DNA from: a bacterium
GTDB taxonomy: Bacteria; JAMOTN01
Direction of reading: 5' to 3'
DNA: 12,990 bases
Assembly: GCA_027062325.1 (NCBI GenBank)
Contig: JAMOTN010000007.1
Coordinates: 1 to 12,990, forward strand
Position numbers and translations under genes: made by a program. Positions 1 through 7,460 of the stretch are shown one piece after another (the first letter of the stretch is position 1; each line of letters opens with the position of its first letter). The notes under the pieces were generated by a model. That model did not search any database. It was not told the DNA's origin and was given only the letters and a program-made list of their open reading frames with translations.

Positions 1-804
1 CTTTCCTGCCCAAACAGAAGCCTCTTTATAATCTCCGGTATAACTTTTCACAATCTTACCATTCTTGAATAATAATGCCCCACATCCTGTTGCTAACCAC
101 ATGCTCCCATCCTTATTAAAGCTGAACTTGCTAACAAAGCTGTGGGGCATATCAACATTTCCTCTCTTTTGAACAAGTTTTCCACCTTCCGCAGTTATTA
201 GATCACCGTACCAACCTCTTTCTGTTATTCCCTTAAAGCTGTACAAACCCAAGGCAGTGGCCACCCACATCTCACCATTTTTTTCTTTAAGGTAGTTTAT
301 ATGCTCACTTTTCAAAATGCTGTTTTTAGGAGTATAGCGTACAGTGCGATTTGGCCCAATCCTTATCAGTCCAGATGAGGAAGCTATCCAAATTTCCCGT
401 CCCAAAATGTCTGCGTCTTTTCCAACTGGACAATCGTAACCCCTCCACTGACCCAATGGAGTGTACACCCATACTGCTCTATCTGTTAAAGCAATTATGC
501 TGCCATCATCTTTTGCCTTAACACTTACAAAATTTCCCTTTTTAATCACTTTAACCTCCCCTGAAGACGTCACTTCATATTTGTAAAGGCCCTTGGGAGT
601 AGCTATGTAAAGTGCATGATATTTACTAGAATAGGATATTGCATTCACTCTCCCTTTGAAAATTTTTTCTATATTTTTAACCTCAATAATTTCTTTTACC
701 TTCTTCTCGGAGTAATAGCATGAACTTAAAGCTAAAGCTAACTGCAAAAGTATTAAAATAAATCCCAGTTTACTTAAAACACCAAACCGTGCAAACACAC
801 GCAT
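1..804 (-). CDS. Beta-propeller lipoprotein with Reg_prop-like repeats, C-terminus outside window
   Basis: Reading from the ATG at 804 down to base 1 gives 268 codons with no stop, so the gene is cut by the left edge. The N-terminus is a lipoprotein signal: a basic start (MRVFARFG), a hydrophobic stretch rich in Leu and Ala, then LALSSC with the lipid-modified Cys near residue 29. The mature part has repeated strands such as GEMWVATALGLYSFKG and GSMWLATGCGALLFKNGK. These resemble the two-component-regulator propeller repeat (W-x-A-T-x-x-G-L-x-x-F). The protein should be an envelope-anchored beta-propeller. No enzyme or sensor-kinase part is visible, but the C-terminus is missing, so a fused signalling domain cannot be excluded. 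The start overlaps the upstream stop by one base (TAATG), and a GAGGAGG ribosome site lies inside the upstream gene's end, which suggests coupled translation. Confidence 0.8.
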   Translation of the reverse strand, partial: MRVFARFGVLSKLGFILILLQLALALSSCYYSEKKVKEIIEVKNIEKIFKGRVNAISYSSKYHALYIATPKGLYKYEVTSSGEVKVIKKGNFVSVKAKDDGSIIALTDRAVWVYTPLGQWRGYDCPVGKDADILGREIWIASSSGLIRIGPNRTVRYTPKNSILKSEHINYLKEKNGEMWVATALGLYSFKGITERGWYGDLITAEGGKLVQKRGNVDMPHSFVSKFSFNKDGSMWLATGCGALLFKNGKIVKSYTGDYKEASVWAGK

Positions 805-1817
805 TACCTCCTCAACTCAATCCTTTTTATTCCGGAAGTAGTAGCCAATAAAAGTCCTTCCTTGCTCTTTACAAAATCCAAAACAACACTTCCTGATAAA
901 TCACTTTCACCAACTATCAGTTTCCATTTAGCTTCTTTGAAATGAAACACACCATCACGTGAAGCCGCAAAAAGTTCTCCATCCAAGACCTTCAACCGTG
1001 AGATTTGAACAGGTTTTTTAGAATTTTTAGCATAAATCATGTAATTAAACCATCTGTATCCATCAAAAGATGAAACACCAAAAGCATGTGACACCCATAT
1101 ACTACCATTCCACACAATACAATCTGTAAGATTTGCACTAACTAAGTCAGAATTTGCTGTATTCTTTTCTTCTCTTCCTTCTTGCTTAGTGAAGGGGTTG
1201 GTAACTATCAACAGCCCTTCTTTATTCTTACCAACAACTAAAATCTTTTCCCCCACCTCAATTCTCACAGGATACTTTAACTCCGGCCAAAACTCATCAA
1301 CTTTCAAACCAGTGAACCATTCAACATTTATCTCATTATTCTTTCTATAAGCATTCGCCACATTTTCTTTTGAAAGAGAAGCCACAACAACCCCTTTGGT
1401 CAAAACTGCCATTATCAAACGCCCCTTATAGCACTTAATATCTACTACGGGATATTTCACACTTGCCAACTTTTCAACTTTCAAAATTTTTACCGAACTA
1501 GCATCACAAGCTAACTCAACCCTCTGTATCTCGGACTTTCCTCCTTCACCAATTACTGCAAGATAAACATTAAAGGACTCTTTACTACTCTCTTCAACAC
1601 AAAACGAAGTATATATCACACCTTTTCTATAAGGTAGAAGGGGTATTTCCTTTAAAGAAGCTCCCTCATCCTTCAAAACGCACAAATTGTCGCTCCTCAG
1701 AGCCAAAAGAAGCCCGTTTATATTTGATATTTCAAAATATTCCCGTGAATCACATCTACCACTTTGTGCGGCTAAGCTCAATAATACGAGCATTAGTACC
1801 GTCCCAACGTATCTCAA
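804..1817 (-). CDS. Secreted beta-propeller-like protein, TTG start
   Basis: A 337-residue protein with an N-terminal signal peptide (hydrophobic LMLVLLSLAA, likely cleaved near residue 22). The Cys at residue 22 follows an Arg, so it is not a good lipobox. The body has propeller-like repeats: GSIWVSHAFGVSSFDGYRWFNY, GELFAASRDGVFHF and a last strand LLLATTSGIKRI. They match in style the neighbouring lipoprotein and suggest a shared fold. The start is TTG at 1817, chosen because AGGTGAT sits five bases upstream and because the signal peptide needs these residues. This puts the first 62 bases inside the preceding small gene in another frame. Function is unknown; binding of a ligand or partner in the periplasm or at the cell surface is inference. 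Confidence 0.78.
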   Translation of the reverse strand: MRYVGTVLMLVLLSLAAQSGRCDSREYFEISNINGLLLALRSDNLCVLKDEGASLKEIPLLPYRKGVIYTSFCVEESSKESFNVYLAVIGEGGKSEIQRVELACDASSVKILKVEKLASVKYPVVDIKCYKGRLIMAVLTKGVVVASLSKENVANAYRKNNEINVEWFTGLKVDEFWPELKYPVRIEVGEKILVVGKNKEGLLIVTNPFTKQEGREEKNTANSDLVSANLTDCIVWNGSIWVSHAFGVSSFDGYRWFNYMIYAKNSKKPVQISRLKVLDGELFAASRDGVFHFKEAKWKLIVGESDLSGSVVLDFVKSKEGLLLATTSGIKRIELRR

Positions 1818-2040
1818 ACAATATCACCTGCCTATTCTCAGCGTCAACAACAACAAACCTATCATCTCCATCTCCAACTTTTACAGCAGAACACATTGGA
1901 GCACTTATCACACCTTTTAAGGAAGAGATCTCTACTTTTAACATTTTTGCAACTTCTCTGGCATTAATAATAGTAGCCAACGAAACAACAATCACCACTA
2001 AGATGACAATGGCAAGCTCTTTAATACGCAACTTTTCCAC
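1756..2040 (-). CDS. Small single-pass membrane protein with one propeller-like strand set
   Basis: A 94-residue protein if read from the GTG at 2040, which lies five bases after a strong GAGAGGTGG ribosome site. A GTG three codons earlier overlaps that site and is less likely. Residues about 8-27 form one hydrophobic helix (AIVILVVIVVSLATII) flanked by charged residues, so it is a membrane anchor or uncleaved signal. The rest includes DRFVVVDAENRQVILFEI, which looks like a single blade of an NHL or propeller protein, too short for a full propeller. It is the first gene of the leftward three-gene run. It may be a genuine small anchor protein, or the stub of a larger propeller gene. No function can be assigned. 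Confidence 0.6.
   Translation of the reverse strand: MEKLRIKELAIVILVVIVVSLATIINAREVAKMLKVEISSLKGVISAPMCSAVKVGDGDDRFVVVDAENRQVILFEIRWDGTNARIIELSRTKW
1823..1829 (-). promoter_or_regulatory. Ribosome binding site that decides a TTG start
   Basis: On the minus strand the bases read AGGTGAT, five bases ahead of TTG at 1817. The site lies inside the upstream small gene. It supports the long overlap and the TTG start of the secreted propeller gene over a later in-frame ATG at 1793. Confidence 0.6.
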
Positions 2041-2119
2041 AATTACCACCTCTCTTTAATTCATAATATCACACGCCGATTGTATTTTTGAAATACTAAG
2101 CAATTCAGGAGGTATCGCT
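2041..2119. promoter_or_regulatory. Divergent intergenic region with promoter and palindrome
   Basis: These 79 bases separate the leftward propeller genes from the rightward secreted-protein genes. For the leftward genes, an extended -10 of the form TGnTATTAT is visible (TATTAT at 2063-2068, minus strand), without a clear -35. For the rightward gene, AGGAGGT at 2107-2113 is a strong ribosome site six bases ahead of the ATG; its promoter is not obvious (weak AATACT at 2092-2097). A perfect palindrome, GTATTT-TTG-AAATAC, lies at 2082-2096 between the two starts and could be an operator acting on either direction. Confidence 0.45.
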
Positions 2120-4057
2120 ATGCCTTTTCGCAAGATATATTACTCAAGTATCTTAATTACAATCATCTCAATCGCTACTCTTACCTTTGCCTCAACCATG
2201 GTAGTAGAATCACCAGACGTATGGAGCAAAGTTGTAAACATCTCAAACTCAACAGTTAATGCAACTGAATCTCAAGTTGCAGTAAGTCCAGCTGGTTATG
2301 TGGGAGTAGTATGGATCGAAAACAACCAAGTTAAGTTCTCATGCTTAGATGGAAGCGGAGGGATTTATCAAACTCCGATAACCATATCAACTCCTGCAAA
2401 CGAAGCACGTAATCCAACAGTATGCTTTTTAAATACCACAGCCTACATAGCATGGGAAGAAAACATTGGAGGAACGTGGGAGATAAGATTAAGGAGCTGG
2501 GAGCGAGTCACTAAAACTTTAGGATCCATAAGTGTTCCATTTGGATTAACAGCAATATTTGACAACAACAAAAACTCCACAAACCCAAAAATTTTTTCTT
2601 CGGCCAATTTCATTTACATGGTGTGGCTAGAAGATAGCCTTACAAATAATGAAACAGATAGAGAAGTACTCTTTGCCTGGTACAACACCTTGACCTCTGA
2701 AAGCTCATACGAGGTAGTAACAGATGATCTCATGGATGAAGCAGAACCAGATCTATACGTATTCAACGGTATCGCACACGTAACTTATCTAAAACAAATC
2801 ACCAGAGATGGTGTTCCCACATGGCACGTTTACTATGCAAGAAAAGTACTCGTTGGGGGAGATGAAAATCAATTTCTAGAATTTCCAATATTCACAAACG
2901 GATTATCCGCGAATCCAGTGGTTGCTGCAAATTCAACAGGCGTTATCATTTCCTGGTTGGTGCTCAGTAGCGACAATCAAGGAATATGGGAAGCAGTTAT
3001 CGACTCAAACAACTACGACACAATGGTATTAAAATCCCCTGCTCATAAAGTTTTTTATGTAAATCGCACCGATGTGTGCCGTATATCAGTTGCAGCCGAC
3101 AGTAAAAAATTCTACATAGCTTTTAATGATATATATCCAGAAAACAACACTATCCAAGTTATGTATTCCAAAAGTGAAGACACCCTAAACTGGGCAACTC
3201 CAGAAGCAGTTACATACGACCTAAACTGGTCTCTTCATCCAATGAATCCACACATAAAAGCTCAAAATTCAAATCTGTATCTTGTGTGGGAAGGTGGAGC
3301 TACCAACGACTACATAAAAAATATCTTTGCAAGACTCACCAAAACTAAGATAAAGGAAGCAAGTGTTGGTTTTAAGCAGTTTGATGTGAACCCCGATATA
3401 ACCTCTATATCTCTTACTTTTAGTAAAAGAGTAAACTATTCATCAATTTCTGATAATTTAAAACTCTTAGGAGGCGGGAAAGAAGTTCCTATAACCATTG
3501 TCCCAGTGGACCTTGACAGTATTGGAAGTGTATCCACAATAAGAATAAATATTGAAGAGCCTCTCCAAAAAGGAGTCACATACAACATTCAACTTTCCAA
3601 TAGAATCACGGATATCTGGGGTGACAGCATAGTTCCAAATACCACAACCGATCTCATTGTAGAAGGCTACTGTGTTAACGCTTTTTCAAATGATTATCTA
3701 ATATGGCCGTTTACAACATGTTGCAACAGCGCAGTATCCCCAACAATAGTCCCTATATCTTCATTTTCCCTTTACCCAAACCCTGCTTTCTCTTCGGTTA
3801 GATTTTATTACGTACTCAGAACAGACGTTGACAGTGTGATAATAAAAATCTACTCCACAAACAGAGAGTTGGTTAAATCTTTTATATTCAGAGCCGATGA
3901 TTTTGTTAGGGCAGGTGTACACGAAGTAGAGTGGGATTTAGTGGATCGAGATGGGCACATAGTCTCAAATGGTTTGTACTTTGTGATGATGAAAGTATCA
4001 AGCGCAGGAAATACTCAAACAAAGAGAACAAAACTGGTTGTTATTAAAACTCAATAG
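2120..4057 (+). CDS. Secreted multi-blade protein with Ig-like domain and FlgD/T9SS-like C-terminal domain
   Basis: A 645-residue exported protein. Residues 1-25 are a signal peptide ending in FAS or AST. Residues about 40-410 hold at least six strands of the type YVGVVWIEN, TAYIAWEEN, FIYMVWLED, GVIISWLVL, KFYIAFNDI and NLYLVWEGG, typical of sialidase/BNR-like beta-propellers; no catalytic set was recognised. Residues about 414-514 (FDVNPDITSISLTFSKRVN onward) look like a bacterial Ig-like domain of the Big_5 type. Residues 550-645 begin with LYPNPAFSS and contain GVHEVEWDLVDRDGHIVSNGLYFVMM, the pattern of FlgD-like and T9SS sorting-type C-terminal domains. In T9SS organisms such domains direct export across the outer membrane. 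Whether that machinery exists here cannot be seen. A strong AGGAGGT precedes the ATG. It is followed 28 bases later by a barrel-protein gene, probably in one operon. Confidence 0.82.
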   Translation: MPFRKIYYSSILITIISIATLTFASTMVVESPDVWSKVVNISNSTVNATESQVAVSPAGYVGVVWIENNQVKFSCLDGSGGIYQTPITISTPANEARNPTVCFLNTTAYIAWEENIGGTWEIRLRSWERVTKTLGSISVPFGLTAIFDNNKNSTNPKIFSSANFIYMVWLEDSLTNNETDREVLFAWYNTLTSESSYEVVTDDLMDEAEPDLYVFNGIAHVTYLKQITRDGVPTWHVYYARKVLVGGDENQFLEFPIFTNGLSANPVVAANSTGVIISWLVLSSDNQGIWEAVIDSNNYDTMVLKSPAHKVFYVNRTDVCRISVAADSKKFYIAFNDIYPENNTIQVMYSKSEDTLNWATPEAVTYDLNWSLHPMNPHIKAQNSNLYLVWEGGATNDYIKNIFARLTKTKIKEASVGFKQFDVNPDITSISLTFSKRVNYSSISDNLKLLGGGKEVPITIVPVDLDSIGSVSTIRINIEEPLQKGVTYNIQLSNRITDIWGDSIVPNTTTDLIVEGYCVNAFSNDYLIWPFTTCCNSAVSPTIVPISSFSLYPNPAFSSVRFYYVLRTDVDSVIIKIYSTNRELVKSFIFRADDFVRAGVHEVEWDLVDRDGHIVSNGLYFVMMKVSSAGNTQTKRTKLVVIKTQ

Positions 4058-4073
4058 TTTGAACAGGGAGGTT

Positions 4074-4080
4074 AAGGAGA
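4074..4080 (+). promoter_or_regulatory. Ribosome binding site that decides a GTG start
   Basis: AAGGAGA lies five bases before GTG at 4086. An ATG at 4095 is 14 bases away, too far for this site, and an upstream start at 4038 would overlap the preceding gene and add a charged leader before the signal peptide. Confidence 0.6.
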
Positions 4081-4085
4081 ATAAC

Positions 4086-5942
4086 GTGAAAAATATGAGG
4101 AAAAGCAGCAAGTTAAAGATAATTATTGTAAGCCTAATAATCTCGCTATTTTCTACCACAGAAGCTGTAGTGGAAAACTCACTAATAGCTTCTGATTTTG
4201 TGCTCAACTCAACTCAAACTTCCTTAGGAGGTTTATCTGTGGCAGTAGCTGATGATCCAAACTCAGCCACTGTAAACCCAGCAAACGCTGCAGTTCTAGA
4301 AGGTACCCACATTTCTATCACCTCTACGGATTACCTCAATATGGACAATCCCACTACGAAGATATCCTTTAAGCTTCCATTGTGGAGTGCTTTCAACGCC
4401 TCATTTAACTACTCTCACTTCTCCTCTGAAAATATCCCTGTAACAATGTACTCACCAGCCGCATCAAGCTATACCGAGTACAACGAAGATATGTTCGTAT
4501 GGACTTTAGCCAAAAAACTTGCAAATAATAGCACCATAGGCATAAACTACAAATACTTGAAAACCTCCTTTTTAAACTTTGAAGCTGAAAATCACAACAT
4601 CGATATAGGCCTAAACTGGCAGCTCAATCCAAAGATGCGATTTGCACTCTCTTTACAGAATATCCTCGGAACAGATCTCGAATGGGATACCGGATCAAAA
4701 GATTCAACAGAGCGTCGTTTTCTATCAGGAATTTTAATTTCCCCAAATGATAAAATCTCCTTTAATATAGACGTAGCTTACTCCAAGAGTGAAGATATAG
4801 CATTTGCAGCAGGTTTCAGATATCAGTTAACCCCTGCTCTCAAGATAATGGTTGCTAAAAATATAGAGGATAAACTGAGTGCAGGATTAACTCTAAAAAT
4901 CGCCAAAGATATGTTTCTAGATGTAGCATGGGATGATTCAGAACTTGGCTCCTCTTTTCTATTTACAACGAGAATGTCTCTCTCTTCGCTCGGAAAACTA
5001 TTTCCAAAAGCTAAAAAGAAAAAGTCATCTACTCATCCCAAAAAGCTTGATAAGCGCAATTACACCACCCTTAACTCCGGTTATACTAAACGTGTCATTC
5101 CTTTAAAAGAAGAATCTTATCCTACTGGAAGTTACACAGTTCAAGTAAAAGTCGGAGAACAACTACCTGTAAAATACGGAAAAGAAGTCGAAGACTACGT
5201 GAGAAAATTAAAACAGCATGAGCTTGTATTGGAGAAAGTAGAGCCACTTCCTTTCCCCGCTGATAGAAATCAAGAAGCCACCAGAAATAAACTAGCTGTA
5301 AATATTTCAAACCAAACCACAGAAAAATCTAACATCACTCCTTATGAAGCAAAATCAAAAAAGTCGAGTGCCACTCAAACAAAGGCATCTCTTCCAACAA
5401 TACAACTGAACAACTCAAATCAAACAAACACAAAACTTGAAAACGCACCCGTAGCTTCTACCTATCCAAGAACCTCTCAAAACATAAATCAAAATTCTAG
5501 CCCCCGCATCCTCACATCTCAGCAACGTACTAAAGTTGAAGAGCTAAGAAAAAAGGTAGTACAGCTTGAGCATAAAAAAGCGGAAGAGACGCAGAAAAAA
5601 TTCGAACAGCTCCTGAAGAAAGCTAACAATTGCATCGCTAAATCCGACTACAATAGAGCAATAAACCTTCTAGAAGAGGCGGCTCACATAAAAGAGGATG
5701 CAATAATCTTAAAACGCCTTGCCGGACTTTACCAATACGTGGGCCGCGACGAAGACGCAGTCAAAGCCTACAAACGCGCAATTCAGCTTTCTCCTGACGA
5801 CCTTGATTTGTACTTACAACTAGCTTACAGTCTCATAATGACAGACAGAAAAGACGAAGCAAAAGTCGTAGCCACCCAACTTATCAACAAAGCACCACAT
5901 TCTGCCCAAGCCGAGGCTGCACGTAGCTTACTAGGTATGTAA
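4086..5942 (+). CDS. PorV/UPF0164-like outer-membrane barrel fused to linker, coiled coil and TPRs
   Basis: A 618-residue protein from the GTG at 4086. Residues 4-27 are a signal peptide (KLKIIIVSLIISLFSTTEA). Residues about 40-297 show the layout of PorV/UPF0164/FadL-like barrels: GGLSVAVADDPNSATVNPANAA near the N-terminus, followed by alternating amphipathic strands such as ASFNYSHFS, STIGINYKYLK, NIDIGLNWQL, MRFALSLQNILG and SFNIDVAYSK. Residues about 300-480 are a low-complexity linker rich in Lys, Ser, Thr, Asn and Gln. Residues about 482-515 form a charged coiled coil, and about 510-605 contain two to three TPRs (NRAINLLEEAAHI, DEDAVKAYKRAIQLSP). Combining a barrel with a soluble TPR tail is unusual. 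The tail would lie in the periplasm or outside, possibly binding partners. Its neighbour with a sorting-like C-terminus is a natural candidate partner by inference. Confidence 0.8.
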   Translation: MKNMRKSSKLKIIIVSLIISLFSTTEAVVENSLIASDFVLNSTQTSLGGLSVAVADDPNSATVNPANAAVLEGTHISITSTDYLNMDNPTTKISFKLPLWSAFNASFNYSHFSSENIPVTMYSPAASSYTEYNEDMFVWTLAKKLANNSTIGINYKYLKTSFLNFEAENHNIDIGLNWQLNPKMRFALSLQNILGTDLEWDTGSKDSTERRFLSGILISPNDKISFNIDVAYSKSEDIAFAAGFRYQLTPALKIMVAKNIEDKLSAGLTLKIAKDMFLDVAWDDSELGSSFLFTTRMSLSSLGKLFPKAKKKKSSTHPKKLDKRNYTTLNSGYTKRVIPLKEESYPTGSYTVQVKVGEQLPVKYGKEVEDYVRKLKQHELVLEKVEPLPFPADRNQEATRNKLAVNISNQTTEKSNITPYEAKSKKSSATQTKASLPTIQLNNSNQTNTKLENAPVASTYPRTSQNINQNSSPRILTSQQRTKVEELRKKVVQLEHKKAEETQKKFEQLLKKANNCIAKSDYNRAINLLEEAAHIKEDAIILKRLAGLYQYVGRDEDAVKAYKRAIQLSPDDLDLYLQLAYSLIMTDRKDEAKVVATQLINKAPHSAQAEAARSLLGM

Positions 5943-5958
5943 AACTTCTATCTCCCAC

Positions 5959-6819
5959 TTAATAATACACAGGCATATCTTTCACTATTTTCTTAACAAA
6001 TTCTGGCAATTTGAAAGCCGCTCTGTGCACCTCTTCATTGTAATAACGACAATCCGTAAGTTTTTCTCTTCTCTTCAAAGGTGCTGCTTCAACATCAATA
6101 CTCTCACTCATCACCGCAAAACTCCACAATCCGTTACAGTAAGTCGGTACAAATGCAAGATACAATTTTGCATTAGAAAATACAGGTTTTATAGCATTGT
6201 GCCATAAATCTCCAAGTGTTTCTGCATGGTAAAAAGGACTTTCACTTTGAGATACAGCAATACCTCCCTCATTCAAAGCCTTCTTTATCGCTTCGTAAAA
6301 TGTACGAGAGTATAAAACCTCTGCTGGACCTACAGGATCTGTTGTATCACATATTATAAGATCATACTTTTCAGAAGTTGTAGCAATGTAATTCATTCCA
6401 TCCTGAGCAACTATATTAACTCTACGATCATTAAAACTTGAAGCCAACTCAGGGAAGAAACGCTTACAAACCTCAACCACTTTATCATCAATTTCAACAA
6501 CATCTATTTTTTCAATTTCATCAGAATATGCCAAAAGCCTCTTAACAGTACCACCGTCTCCTCCACCTATCACGAGAACTTTCTTTAGATTTTCCACAAC
6601 TTGCGCCACTGGATGAACAAGCATCTCGTGATAGCAAAACTCATCGCGCTCAGTAAGCATTACCGCTCCACCAAGCATCAGCACTTTCCCGTGATCCTTC
6701 GTTTCAAACACTAATATATCCTGATAATCACTTTTCTCTTGATAAAGAACACGTTCCACTTTAAAAGCCGTTCCAGAATAATTTGTATGAAACTCAGCTG
6801 CCAAGAAAAATGCTCCCAT
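5959..6819 (-). CDS. speE: Spermidine synthase family aminopropyltransferase
   Basis: A 286-residue cytoplasmic enzyme that transfers the aminopropyl group of decarboxylated S-adenosylmethionine to a polyamine, releasing methylthioadenosine. It has the family landmarks: DEFCYHEM at 59-66, the nucleotide-binding GGGDGG at 85-90, the acidic EIDDKV after it, and CDTTDPVGPAE at 157-167, whose Asp158 and Asp161 match the catalytic and amine-binding aspartates. PTYCNGLWSF replaces the common PTYPSG-x-W motif. Length is normal. The DTTDPVGPAE form is like putrescine-using synthases, but the neighbouring arginine decarboxylase makes agmatine, so the acceptor (putrescine or agmatine) is open. The ATG is three bases after the decarboxylase stop, with GAGGTG at 6826-6831 overlapping that gene's end, so it is translated in the operon. 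It ends 16 bases from the convergent barrel gene. Confidence 0.93.
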   Translation of the reverse strand: MGAFFLAAEFHTNYSGTAFKVERVLYQEKSDYQDILVFETKDHGKVLMLGGAVMLTERDEFCYHEMLVHPVAQVVENLKKVLVIGGGDGGTVKRLLAYSDEIEKIDVVEIDDKVVEVCKRFFPELASSFNDRRVNIVAQDGMNYIATTSEKYDLIICDTTDPVGPAEVLYSRTFYEAIKKALNEGGIAVSQSESPFYHAETLGDLWHNAIKPVFSNAKLYLAFVPTYCNGLWSFAVMSESIDVEAAPLKRREKLTDCRYYNEEVHRAAFKLPEFVKKIVKDMPVYY

Positions 6820-6822
6820 CTT

Positions 6823-7293
6823 TTACACCTCACACAGCACAGCCCCTGCAAAGGCTGCCCCAAATTTTTCAACCGTATGTTCAATCGCTATTACTCTTAC
6901 CTCTCTAAGGCTTCTCTTTCTATACGTAAAAGCCTCCCTAACCATTTCTTCAACTATCTTTTCTGCTTCACTTTTAGAAACACCTGGGGCCTCGTACTCC
7001 ATTATCACACCAGCTTCTTGTGGATCTTCAGGAATTCCAACACCTATCGCTGCAACTAACTTCTCGCCCCTCACAGACGAGGTTATTGCAGCATACGCAA
7101 CTGGAACTAAACTACCAGCAGGAAGTTTGATAGGCTCTATCAAACGAACATTAGGTGGGATAATGCTACTCATCTTCATTAAATTCAAATCTCCAACTCC
7201 TGCATCAAGAAGTGCAACATCAAATGCGTTCAATTCAGAAACATTACTTTCCCCTTTCCCTGCTACCAAAAAAAATGCATTATACCCCCTCAT
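6823..7293 (-). CDS. pdaD: Pyruvoyl-dependent arginine decarboxylase
   Basis: A 156-residue proenzyme that converts arginine to agmatine and carbon dioxide. It cleaves itself to form a pyruvoyl group. The cleavage region KMSSIIPP is intact: cleavage falls between Ser42 and Ser43, matching Ser52/Ser53 of the Methanocaldococcus jannaschii enzyme. The upstream LLDAGVGDLNLMK and the later GVIMEYEAPG, whose Glu99 probably matches the catalytic Glu109 of that enzyme, are also family marks. Length is normal (about 150-165). The ATG at 7293 overlaps a TGA in another frame as ATGA, and the only ribosome site is a distant AAGGCGGG, so its translation may depend on ribosomes arriving through the preceding frame. 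It is the middle gene of the polyamine operon. Confidence 0.92.
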   Translation of the reverse strand: MRGYNAFFLVAGKGESNVSELNAFDVALLDAGVGDLNLMKMSSIIPPNVRLIEPIKLPAGSLVPVAYAAITSSVRGEKLVAAIGVGIPEDPQEAGVIMEYEAPGVSKSEAEKIVEEMVREAFTYRKRSLREVRVIAIEHTVEKFGAAFAGAVLCEV

Positions 7294-7460
7294 TCACTCA
7301 ACCCGCCTTTCAGTAGAGTGAATTTTTTACTGCTCTGAGAAATACCACCCTCACTTACTGGAATGACCGCACCACTAGACGCAACAGCCGTTTTTAGCTC
7401 ATTGAGTAGTACTTTTCCAGCCCCTTTTGCCCCCTCTCCTGCCCTTTTGCAGGATGCAAG
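7290..7460 (-). other. 56-codon stop-free extension in the speD frame after its TGA
   Basis: After the speD TGA the same frame stays open for 56 codons and ends in TGA at 7290-7292, overlapping the decarboxylase ATG as ATGA. The translation includes KGAGKVLLNELKTAVASSG and GAVIPVSEGGI, reading like an ordinary soluble segment with an amphipathic helix. No ATG, GTG or useful TTG occurs in this frame, so it cannot be an ordinary separate gene. Options are readthrough of the speD stop, a recent nonsense mutation or sequence error splitting a longer SpeD, or a chance open frame. I do not recognise the sequence. Confidence 0.4.
7437..7454 (-). repeat. Hairpin just after the speD stop codon
   Basis: Minus-strand bases TCCTGC and GCAGGA pair perfectly as a 6-bp stem around the loop AAAAGG, starting six bases after the speD TGA. 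A smaller alternative stem, TTGCA-TCC-TGCAA, shares part of it. There is no T-run after it, so it is not a standard terminator. A role in termination or readthrough of translation, or in mRNA processing, is possible but unproved. Confidence 0.4.

Noticed and set aside
1756-2040. The small membrane protein and the secreted propeller protein as one gene split by a frameshift
   Set aside because: The second protein has its own signal peptide and ribosome site, so fusion would bury an export signal inside a protein.
4038-4085. Longer N-terminus for the barrel protein
   Set aside because: It would overlap the preceding gene and put a charged leader before the signal peptide; AAGGAGA points to GTG at 4086.
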